Origin: Clavaria fumosa
Lineage: Eukaryota > Basidiomycota > Agaricomycetes > Agaricales > Clavariaceae
Length of the DNA stretch: 64,000 nt
Assembly (NCBI GenBank): GCA_951802425.1
Contig: OX637802.1
Span: forward strand, 1,116,001 to 1,180,000
Direction: 5' to 3'
Each line of letters starts with the position of its first letter. Within the stretch, counting starts at the first letter, position 1. The translations under genes and the position numbers were made by a program. This document shows, piece by piece, positions 46,386 through 55,717 of the stretch. Under the pieces are notes generated by a model that searched no databases, was not told the origin of the DNA, and saw only the letters and a list, made by a program, of their open reading frames with translations.

Positions 46386-48630
46386 ATGGTGGGCCGAGCC
46401 AAATCAACAAGAGAAAAAAGGAGAGAAGTAGCAGAGCTCAAGGAAACATGGATGCAGAGGGCTGTTGAAATCTACTGGGACAAGCAACAGTCATCAAATC
46501 CGCTATCCCAGGAAAAAATCTGCAAGCAAGCAGAAGCTGAGTATCTTCAGCAGACAAACAGCACCATAAAGCTATCATCATCCACATTAGATCGACATGT
46601 CAAAGGAGGACGAAGCCATAAAGAAGCACATGAGGCACAGGGATGGCTCAATAGTGCTGAAATAGAAGCTGTCATACACGACATCATACTAAATGCGGAG
46701 TGCGGCTTCCCCTTATCCCATTGCCGAACCAAGGAACATGTTGACAAGATTGCCTGTGCACGTCATGGTAACAAATTCCCGCAGAGTGGCATTGGAAAGG
46801 ACTGGACAACATGCTTCATTTCAGATCACAGGGACAAAATAGGCACCTACTGGTCAAAAGGACTGGATCGGTCGAGGGCAAGGGCAGTGAACCCGAACAC
46901 AAAAGAACATTATTTCAATATGCTAGCAGACATTATTAAGGGAGAAGGAGATGACATGATACCGACAGAGTTAATCTATGGTGTTGATGAATCAGGCTTC
47001 CAAAAGGGTGTTGGGCAAAAGGAACAAGTATTCGGTGCCAAGGGGAAGAAAAGCCAGCATCAAGTTTGGAGCGGGGACAGAGAGCTGATTACTGTGGTTG
47101 TCACCATTTGTGGTGATGGCTCATCAACAGCTCCAGCTGTCCTCTTCAAAGGCGAGGGTTTCCAGGCCAGTTGGAGGCAAAGCAATCCCATGAACGCATC
47201 GTGAGCACACTAATATGTCAGACATTATGACCCTGCTCACTTTAGGGGAAGTTTGGGATACTCAAAGAAAGGTTACATCACAGGAGAGATTGGCAGAGCA
47301 TGGATTGAGACCTTTGACAAAGAAACAAGAGCCAAGGCTCAAGGCCAACGCCGCTTACTGTTGGTAGATGGACACAATTCTCATTACACACGCAGCTTCC
47401 TTGACTATGCAAGAACACACCGAATAGAGGTGATTGGCTATCCATCACATAGTACGCACATATACCAAGGCCTCGATGTGGTCATCTTCACACCACTGAA
47501 GCAAAATTGGTCTCATGCACGCGACGAATGGGAATGGCGAGGGCACACTGTTGACAAAACCAACTTCTTGGCTGTGTATGCTGAAGCACACAAGAAGACA
47601 CTTACCGCTGATAATATCAAGGCCACATTTCGTACGACAGGTGTCATCCCATTGAACCCAGATGTTGTGGCCACAGACAAGATGGCTCCGAGTTTGATGA
47701 GCTCGATGCGGACAACAGTTCCTATCCACCAGGACAGCTCTATCGCAGTCATGTCTGAGATGGTCCTTGACTATGTTGACTATCAGCGAATGGCATCATC
47801 AAGATCACAAGAAGGCGGCACGAGCACACCTGGACCTGGCACGAGCACACCTGGATCCTCATTTAACGAGGCACCACCAGCTACAGCCCCATTGCCATTC
47901 TTCATCCATTCGGCTGTCAATGGCCTCGCTTCAACCTCCGCTTCATTTCTCACATCATCATCACCTATTATGTCAACATCAGTACCACCAGCATTCACCC
48001 CAAGTACAATCTCACCATCAAGGCAACGATATGTGGAGCTGCTTGAAAGACCAGCCCAGATGATACACGAGAAAGAACTCCGAGAGGCATTGATGGACAG
48101 CACGAAAGGAAGCGATGGTTGGGATGCAAGCAGGTGTCGTCTTGGCGAACATCTACATGAACAGGGTCCAATCGCAACTACAGGCAGTAGAGGAAAAGAA
48201 GGGAAAGAGGGGAAAGAAGAGGATGATGGGCGACGGCAAGGCCAAGTTCTTCTTGGGCAACGACTTCTTTGCACTCTGTGTGGAAGATGAGCAGAAGCGG
48301 GAAAAAGAGGAAATGGCTGCGCACCAGAGAAGGGGTCAGAAGGAAAGCCATGTTGCGGCTTTGGCAGCATGGAAGCGTGACTGCGATGCAATCAGGGATA
48401 GGAATAGGGAAAAGAGGCAAGAATTTGACAAGGCAACACTGGAGTGGGTGGCAGAAAAAGCAGCCGCAAAAGCAGGAAAGCGACAGCCAGGCTGGGCACA
48501 ACCAAAGTGGAAGCAAGATTTCAAGCTGGAGAAGTTGCCACAGAGGCCAAAGAGAGGTGATGATGATGATGACGACAACGATGACAACGACAATGAGGGT
48601 GATGACGATGACAACGAGGGTGGTCAGTAA
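46386..48630 (+). CDS. Pogo-type DDE transposase with CENP-B/HTH N-terminus (one frameshift)
   Basis: ATG 46386 (MVGRAKSTREKRREVAE). The N-terminal third is a helix-turn-helix/CENP-B-like DNA-binding region with STLDRHVKGG. The DDE domain follows: first Asp in YGVDESGFQKG (46986-46988), second in LLLVDGHNSHYT (47367-47369), third in STHIYQGLDVVIFTPLKQNW (47475-47477); spacing between the last two is 35 residues (DD35D). A 45-nt intron (47201-47245, GTGAGC...TTTAG) splits the domain and joins in frame. The C-terminal part (MVGMQAGVVLANIYM... to a DDDDDNDDND acidic tail) is in another frame; a single-base shift near 48105 separates it. Everything catalytic is upstream of that shift, so activity may survive. 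Confidence 0.88.
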
Positions 48631-48886
48631 TCGGCAAGTGCCGGCGGAGCTTTATTGGCGTGATTTGGTCACAGCCCAAATGGCCATAATTGTCCGATAA
48701 GACCTTTTTGTAGATATTCAGCTCGATATAACCCATTCCCCTCCCGATTGGACTAAGAATGCATTGAAACTCAAGCTCTAGGGTCCAATTGTTAAAATGT
48801 CAAAAAAGAATTAGTACCAAAACCACAAATATCCATCCCAAGGCCAGATAAAATTTGGCCAGCCCAAATGGTCATGGATGACTGTA

Positions 48887-49989
48887 GTTGTATTAGTAAT
48901 GTGCTTAGATGTCAGGATCACTTACATAAGCAGGCGAGAGAAGTCAGCAAAGGATCAGGAAAGAGTTGTGGGAAGATCGTGGGAAGGTCACATGACCGGT
49001 CTGGCGCACAGATTAGATAATCATGTGTCACATGACACAAGGGTCCGAGCGTGGGAACACCAGCAACTCCCAGGGCTCTCTATGTCCTTTCCATACTTGT
49101 ACCCTTTTCCCCTTACTGTATGTTAGTATCGTCATCACTGACCTTATGTTAAGTTGTGTGAGCATGAGACTGAGTCTGATACAATACTAACATCCCACCT
49201 GTCCACCCTAGCCCTGTGTCCTAACCTGGCTAGCCTGGACCCCTATCTCAAACTGTCACACTCTGTCACAGCTTATCCCCCTCATCCTCTATCTCTTTAC
49301 CCTGCCTGCGGTGTGCAACAGAACCACATGAAATTTTTACTGTGTATAGATACACATGACCCAAACTGGAGCACAGCCACCAGACTCCTCCCAGTGAATT
49401 GTGTAGTGTACAGGGCAAGGAAAGGCCCTCTACATAGTCTTCTAGCAGTTTCCTGGTCCAGTGGACAGGGCCCTTGCTCTGTGACCATTGTCAGAAGGGC
49501 ACATGAGCAACTCATTAAGAGTTGTGGAGCGACCACCTGGGACACCTTTCGGACCCCACGCTAGCAATAGTTTCATAGAATAAGAGTTCTATAGGTACAT
49601 AAGTACTTAGAGGAGCAGCCTGAGAGGACAGGACTGCTAAGAAATTGAAGAAATCCTGAGTGCCCAAGGCCCAGAACTTTATTTACAGTGCCTGAGACCG
49701 AGACTGGGTTGAGCCCTGCTCCCCCCTGATTCCCCTGTTACTGACATCCCTGAAACCCCATCACCACCACCAGGGCCTGTGATGGCTGACCATGTTGCCC
49801 TGCCTGCAGCCCAACCAATGAGGCTAGATGTAAGGGTCCACCCTAGGGGTGAAGGGACTTCCCTGGACACTTAGCTAATCAGCCACACTTATCCTACTAC
49901 TGTCACTACAACTGCATAACTACTGCTATAAACAGGGTTCTAATGCACTTGTGACTGAGGATATCTGGTCTCATTCAACCAAAGTCTTA
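48887..49989. other. Probable 5' leader / LTR region of the decayed gypsy element
   Basis: No intact gene. Fragments of gag-like coding text occur at about 49690-49850 (SPVTDIPETPSPPPGPVMADH) with stops in between. I could not fix LTR ends here; TGTTAGTAT (49124) and its inverse ATACTAACA (49185) are only 70 bp apart. Confidence 0.4.
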
Positions 49990-50014
49990 CACTAGACCTA
50001 TCTGTTGCCCCCTT

Positions 50015-50950
50015 TGATGGGCAGAAAAAGAACTTCCACACATTCCTCTGTTTGCTTCACCTCCAGTTTATGGCGAATCCGACAATCTATGCCACAGACC
50101 TGGCAAAGGTCCTCTACACCCTCAGCAAAATTGCTGGAGATGGGTTTGCCACAGAGTGGGCAAATATGAAGGGAGAAGAAATCCTAGGTAATGACAAGGC
50201 TGGAACCTGGGCAGAATTCATGGAGGAGATGAAGCAAGCATTTGACAACCCAAATGACTGTGTGACCACCCTCACAGACATCGCAAGCTTGAAACAGGGT
50301 GTCATGATGGCACCCAAGTTCTTTGCAAAGTTTGAAATGATGTTCCGAAGAGCAGAGATGAATGAGGAGGCTGACTTGGACATCCTTGTCCACTGGCTGG
50401 AGCTGAACCTCAGCAGGAGATTGGTGGAGAGGATCTATGGTGTCTCTCCGATGCCAGGAGACTACAGAGGGTGGAAGGCAATCACTGAGAGGCTGGATGC
50501 CCAGCAGCGACAGTTTGATGGCATTATTGCCCAGCAGAACTCTGCATGCCCTACCCCGCCCACTGCCAACCAACCCCTCCCCCTCCAAACCCATTTTGCC
50601 CCGGCCCCTCACCCCTACTTGGCCCAGCCATTGGCCTGCACCCCTGCTCCTCCCATCATGCCATGCCCTGCTGTGGCTGGCAATGCCATGATGGTGGATC
50701 ACACCCATGCCCCTGGAGTAGTACACACTTGTTTCTGATGTGGTCAAGCCGGCCACATGGTGAGAGAGTGCCTGCTCCCAGACACATGCCCGCAGATCTG
50801 GAGGCCACAGCTCCACGCCATGGAAAGCCAAGCACAGAATGCCAAAGACTATGAGAATGAGATTGCACTGCTCCAAGACCAGGTGCAGTTGCTTGAGAGA
50901 GAGAGGAAGGCTCCTGTTGAGGAGCAGGATTTTGGAGATGAGGCCCAGTA
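50015..50950 (+). pseudogene. Gag of gypsy element, with stop inside the zinc knuckle
   Basis: Frame opens near 50015 (FDGQKKNFHTFLCLL) and holds a retrotransposon gag domain (NPTIYATDLAKVLYTLSKI; GTWAEFMEEMKQAF; ERLDAQQRQFDG). The CCHC zinc knuckle is present but its second position is a stop: CF, TGA (50736-50738), then CGQAGHMVREC. Family knuckles usually have a tryptophan, tyrosine or similar there; TGG to TGA is a one-base change. After it a coiled-coil-like stretch (LLQDQVQLLERERK) ends at 50950. Confidence 0.82.
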
Positions 50951-51189
50951 AGTCCAAACTGGAGCCTTGGGAGTAGATATCCCAGCCCCCCTCCTGTCCC
51001 TGTATCTGCAGCTAGTATCCCAAAATAGACTATCTTGCAGTGGAGACACACCTGGATTGGGGCTGAGATGAAGGACAAAGCAGGAACGGAAACTGCTAAA
51101 AGTGAAATACCAAAAAGGGAAATGGGGACTAGCAGGAAAGTGGAGCCAACAAAGCGCCTTGCAGAGGTGCTGAAGGACACCCTATCATG

Positions 51190-51668
51190 TATGCCCTGAG
51201 AGCTCTCCATCCAGGTGCACCTGGAAGCTCTCAGCACTGGCAAATGGGCAACTATGAAAGCCCTTGTCAACTCAGGCTGCACCAACTGCTTTATGGACTT
51301 GGAGTGGGCAAAAAAAGTGGGACTGGAACCATCTCTCTTGCTGAACCCAATCACCATGTATAATGTGGATGGAACACAGAACAGAGATGGTAAAATCCAG
51401 TATGGGATGGACCTGCTTGTCATAGTTGGTGACCACCAGGAGCAGATCCACTTCCTGCTAGGGAAGACCCAGTCCCACATGGTGATCCTTGGGCATGACT
51501 GGTTAAAGCAACATAACCTGGAGATTGACTGGGTGAAAGCTGAAGTGAAGCTTACCTGCTGCCCCCCACAGTGTTCCCCATCCCTGTGAGCCACCACACC
51601 TCTGAAGACAAGTACCCTCGCATCTGCGAGTATTCCAGACACCTGTTTTCCCAACTCTGGCCCTGCCC
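51190..51668 (+). pseudogene. Gypsy protease region, catalytic Asp replaced by Asn
   Basis: ATMKALVNSGCTNCFMDLEWAKK is the retropepsin active-site segment. The family has D-S/T-G; here the codon at 51269-51271 is AAC (Asn), so the protease should be inactive. The flap-to-C-terminal part follows (GKTQSHMVILGHDWLKQHN). The continuation into reverse transcriptase is cut by the solo LTR. Confidence 0.8.
51664..51668. repeat. Target-site duplication (left) of solo LTR
   Basis: TGCCC, repeated at 53065-53069 on the other side of the LTR. Removing the LTR and one copy makes the gypsy pol frame continuous from GPAPDWP into the reverse transcriptase. Confidence 0.85.
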
Positions 51669-53064
51669 AGTCAGGACCCATTCATTTTTCCCTTGCCCAA
51701 GCCAACTTTACCAACACCTGCGAACCTCCCAAGCTCCTCTACACACTTCTGGAACCCACTATCCTCTTCCAGAAGCCTCCCCGACCTCCCCCACGTTCAC
51801 ATGACACTCACAACCACCATACCATACTTGCGACACCTCCCTACACTTCACCCATGCGTACACTTTGTCCAAATCCATCATCTCAATGCTCAACACATCA
51901 TTGCACATCCTTTTCAGCTGGCACATGACTTGCCATGCAGCACCCCTGGCGCTACCACTACCAGCGCCAATACATTACCAGTGTTATGGCCGTTACCCGC
52001 ATTACCAGCATTACCCACGTGACCTCCCACCCAAAGTCACCTGCATCACTAACATCACCCACATGACTGCTCTTATGACCTCATGACCTTAACACTCAAA
52101 TGCACCACCAACAGTCAGCTGCATATACCCTTCAAATTATGCTTCCCCTCTTCTCCTCAGTCACCTATAACTACATTACATATGATCCGAGAATCCCCCT
52201 GTAGTTATAGTTACGTATATACTTATTTAACCAGGTTGCAACCTGTGACTGGTCATGCTCATGACCTTACCTATGCTGTTTTAACCCCTCACGACCTTAG
52301 TAGAGCATGAGCATAGTTACTATATGACTAAACATACCCTGCACTATTATAGTTCTGTTGCCTGGTGACCTCTGTACTTTTCCTCTTTTGTTATACTCTT
52401 CTGTATGCACATATATAAGTCTTGCATGTACTTCTCATACTGTAGACTTGATATTGATGCACATTGGTTTAAGCTTGAGGCTATTACACCCTTTGAGCTT
52501 GGAACCACCACGATTGATAGGTCTTGTCTCACTTGGTGACCTTGACAATACCAAGACCACTCTGCTTCTTTCTAAACTCGTCCTCTGTGCTCATACAACT
52601 TGTGCGCTCTAAGTATTTCCTTTCCTTTGTCTTGGTACTGATTCTTCAAACCCCATAGGTTCTCTCATCAGTTGGCAAAGTCATTGCCTTCACTGACACA
52701 TCTCTCGACACCATCGTGACTACCCATGACTCTCTCAACATTGTCTCTTTCTCCCACTTCGTCTATTTCTCTTTCTACACTTCATCAGTCAACCTTGCAA
52801 CCTTCTCAGCAGCATCTTTTCTCTCCCAACTCATCTTTTTCCTCTTTACACTTTGTCTACCAACTTTGTGACCTTCCCAGCAACGCCTTCCTTCTCCCTA
52901 CTTGTCTATTTCCATTCTTACACTCTTTCAGAAGTCCTCGCAACCTTCTGGGACTGAGCATTCTTGACTGTGCTCAACAGTTGATTGGTCTTAGTGAGTT
53001 TCCAGGATTGGTCACCAATAAGTTGACCTTCAGTACTATTTACAAGATGGGACAGGCCCTAACA
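51669..53064 (+). mobile_element. Solo LTR (1396 bp) inserted in gypsy pol
   Basis: Starts AGTCAGGACCC (TGTCAGGACCC in the copy at 63682) and ends GGCCCTAACA. It is flanked by the 5-bp duplication TGCCC. Homologous copies occur at 62210-63682 (minus) and 44895-45600 (minus, truncated) and as fragments at 61760-62209 and 63683-63752 (plus). Several short open frames inside are not genes. No internal domain remains, so it arose by LTR-LTR recombination after insertion. Confidence 0.88.
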
Positions 53065-53089
53065 TGCCCCTGATTGGCCCAGCCACTAC

Positions 53090-54004
53090 CCTTTGGTTTT
53101 TAGTGAAGCAAAGTGGGATGAGCTTCCCCACTCCTGTCCAGACTTTGATATTAAAATCGAGTTTAAAATGGACCCTGGACACCTCTCCTCTAAGCTATAC
53201 TCTCTAATGCAAGAAGAGATGGTGGAGATGAATCACTGGGTGGATGAGCAGCTGGCCTCTGGACAAATCCAACCTTCAAAATCCCCATACGCAAGCCCCT
53301 TCTTCTTCAAATGCAAGAAGGACAAGCTGTGGCCAATTATTGACTACTCTAGGCTGAACTCACATCTAATCAAAGACAAGTACCCCCTCCCCCTCATCCA
53401 AGATACTGTGGATGTGTTAAAGGGGGCAACCATCTATTCCAAGATTGATGTGAAGGGAGGTTTCCCATCGATGCAGGTCTGGCCAGAACATCAGCACCGC
53501 TGTGCTTTCCTAACACCTCATGGACTCTTCGAACCAGCAGTTATGTGGTTTGGGCTGCAGAATGTGCCTGTGACCTTCCAGCGCTTCATGAACCATGTGT
53601 TGAGGGAAGAGATTGTGGGAGGGCATGTCCAAGCCTATGTTGATGATGTTATAGTGTTTGCAGAGGATTTGGCCACACACTGGTATTGGATGGATCAGGT
53701 CTTGAGGAAGTTTGGAGAGAATGGGCTGTGTCTCAGACTCAGCAAGTGCAAGTTCGAGAAGAGTGAGATCTTCTTCCTGGGGATGAAGATCTCCCACAAC
53801 CATCTGGAGCATGACCTGGCTAAAGGCATGGTGATCTGTAACTGGCCCAGACTGAGGAATGTGAAAGAGGTGCAAAGATTCAACAGGATGCTGAACTACC
53901 TCCGTCGGCACATCCTGAACCTTTCTGCCCAGGCAAAGCCACTCTTCCAGTTGACAGGGAAGGTTCCATGGAGATGGGAGGAGGAGGAGGAAGCAGCCTT
54001 CTGA
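53090..54004 (+). pseudogene. Gypsy reverse transcriptase
   Basis: LVFSEAKWDELPHS leads into the RT domain: QLASGQIQPSKSPYASPFFF, IIDYSRLNSHLIKDKYPLPLI, and the catalytic YVDDVIVFAED with YVDD at 53636-53647, then SEIFFLGMKISH (the family's FLG motif). The frame is open for about 300 codons and the catalytic aspartates are kept. A TGA at 54002-54004 ends it just before RNase H. Confidence 0.87.
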
Positions 54005-54201
54005 GATCTTCACCTGGCACTAGTATCAGCCCCGGTCTTGGCTCTGCCTCAGGACAAAGGGAGATGGAAGGTGGAGACAGATGCAAGTAACCTGGTGACT
54101 GGTGGAGTGCTCTTGCAGCAGCAGACAGATGGAACCTGGAGAGTTGTTGACTATATCTCCAAGGCCCTCACTGCAGCTGAGAAGAACTACAATGTGTTAT
54201 G
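54005..54201 (+). pseudogene. Truncated gypsy RNase H
   Basis: In frame after the TGA, DLHLALVSAPVLALPQ, KVETDASNLVTGGVLLQQ and DYISKALTAAEKNYNV match the RNase H-like domain that follows gypsy RT, including the DAS motif. The sequence then breaks at a stop and enters unrelated AT-rich repeats at about 54201. Confidence 0.82.
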
Positions 54202-55690
54202 AGTTCTTGATTTATCAAGAATTTGTTCTTATCAACCCCAGAAAAGGGCACATTATGAGGTCTTGATTTATCAAGACTCATTCTTATCAACCCCAGAATT
54301 CTTATCAACCCCAGAAAAGGGCACATCTTTCATTCATTGATTCATTCATCTTTTTTGAATGCATATAGAGAAAACTTTTTCAGTTTATTAGCTAAAATTT
54401 TGAAAATATTAGACAATGTAGGATACAATGAGATACATGATATATCTCAAAACTGCATTGATATGTCCATACATTCACTCACAATTTAGGAAACAATGTC
54501 TGAAAAATGAGAAATTCTTGCAAAAAATCTTCTGAATTCAATTTAATTGTAAAAATCTTGAAAATATTCATGAAGGTAGCCCATCATGATAGCATTTTTA
54601 TAAATACCGGGTTTTTATTGAATCCCACTAGTTCTTCCAGAAATAATATTTTAGTGTAATAAAGAGAATCATTTTTAGATATTCATAGAAAATATTAAAA
54701 ATTGTGAAAATATTCTGGTAAGCTTGCCCACATTGTTAAATGGTTCTAAAATTATCTCAACTCATCAGATGCTCTAGTTATGGAAGATTCACTCTTTCAG
54801 ACCAGCTTGCTTCATTAACTCTGTCATCATTTAAGTGTGGGAACCTAAATTGCCATCTAAAGTAGTTCTGACTCAAATCTGGTCACATTCCTTAAATATT
54901 TAGAGTGCATGTAGCTGCTAGTAACAGCTCTATACTGTAATATTTTCATGATTTTACAAGCCCAGTTGATTGAGCAATGACCACTTTAAATTGTGAGAAA
55001 CTATTATGTCAGCACAGTGCAAACCATGGAAGTTTTTATCTCTCTCAGAGTTAGCAGGCATATTATATATAACTCTGAAGCATATTTCATGCTGAATCCA
55101 ATGCCAGAAACCATTTGTGATTTCATGAAGAAATGGGTGAGGTATAATGGTTTTAACACCTCCCTACTGCCAAATCATGGTATTTTTTTTTTTTACCTCA
55201 GAGATACCAATCATATTACACATCATTCCAGAGTGTTTTTCGCGCGCAATCGAATGCAACAAACCACATGTAATTTAGTCAAGAAATGAGTGAGCTATGG
55301 CCAAAAAGAAAAAAAAGAAAAAAAAGAAAAAAAAGACCTCAAAGCGGCTGTGCTCCACTTTGCAGGACTGCCAATCCATAGTATTTTTTATCTCACAATT
55401 AGCATGCATATTATACATGATTCTGAAGCTTATTTTATGCTGAATCCAACACTGTAAACCACTTGTGATTTCATGAAGAAATGAGTGAGATATAGTAGTT
55501 TTAACACTTCCATACCATGAAAACATGGTATTTTTAATCTCAGAGATACCAGGCGTATTATACATCATTCTAAAGCGTTTTTTACCGTGAATTGAATGCC
55601 ACAAACCACATGCAATTTGATCAAGAAATGAATGAGTTATGGCCAACACAAAAAAAAAGTGACCTGAAAGCGGCTGTGCTCCACTCTGCC
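54202..55690. repeat. AT-rich block with tandem repeats
   Basis: From 54202 to about 54330, a unit of about 56 bp containing the hairpin TCTTGATTTATCAAGA and the string CTTATCAACCCCAG is repeated two and a half times. After an AT-rich spacer, about 54993-55650 contains four diverged units of roughly 165 bp; units 1+2 and 3+4 form a longer repeat of about 330-350 bp, each closed by an A-rich tract and AAGCGGCTGTGCTCCAC (55342 and 55668). CpG is nearly absent. No credible coding sequence is present. Confidence 0.75.
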
Positions 55691-55717
55691 TTTCTCATCT
55701 TTTGATCTTCAACCACC

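Larger units (their letters stand above)
45897..48884 (+). mobile_element. Full-length pogo-type (Tc1/mariner superfamily) DNA transposon
   Basis: A perfect 23-bp terminal inverted repeat begins CAGTCATCCATGACC at 45897-45919 and is matched on the opposite strand at 48862-48884. The element is flanked by TA on both sides (45895-45896 and 48885-48886), the duplication typical of Tc1/mariner/pogo elements. Just inside the left end, the 18-bp unit ATGACCATTTGGGCCATC is repeated four times (45905-45975), and single related copies lie near the right end (about 48675). It carries one transposase gene with a DDD triad. Length 2988 bp. Ends and duplication are exact, so the insertion may be fairly recent. 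Confidence 0.92.
49990..54201 (+). mobile_element. Decayed Ty3/gypsy LTR retrotransposon, interrupted by a solo LTR
   Basis: Gag, zinc knuckle, protease, reverse transcriptase and the start of RNase H occur in the usual Ty3/gypsy order on the plus strand. The body is interrupted at 51669-53064 by a solo LTR of a different family. RNase H breaks off at about 54201, where AT-rich repeats start; no integrase and no 3' LTR remain. At least three inactivating changes are visible (stop in the zinc knuckle, D-to-N in protease, stop before RNase H). Confidence 0.85.

Noticed and set aside
49124..49193. Possible tiny inverted-repeat element (TGTTAGTAT ... ATACTAACA)
   Set aside because: Only about 70 bp apart with no target duplication that I can see; may be chance or part of a gypsy LTR.
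51571..52612. Several plus-strand frames between protease and RT
   Set aside because: They lie in the inserted solo LTR and have no protein family features.
55275..55649. 124-codon minus-strand frame in the AT-rich block
   Set aside because: Runs through poly-A/T (poly-Phe) and the tandem repeats; no motif.
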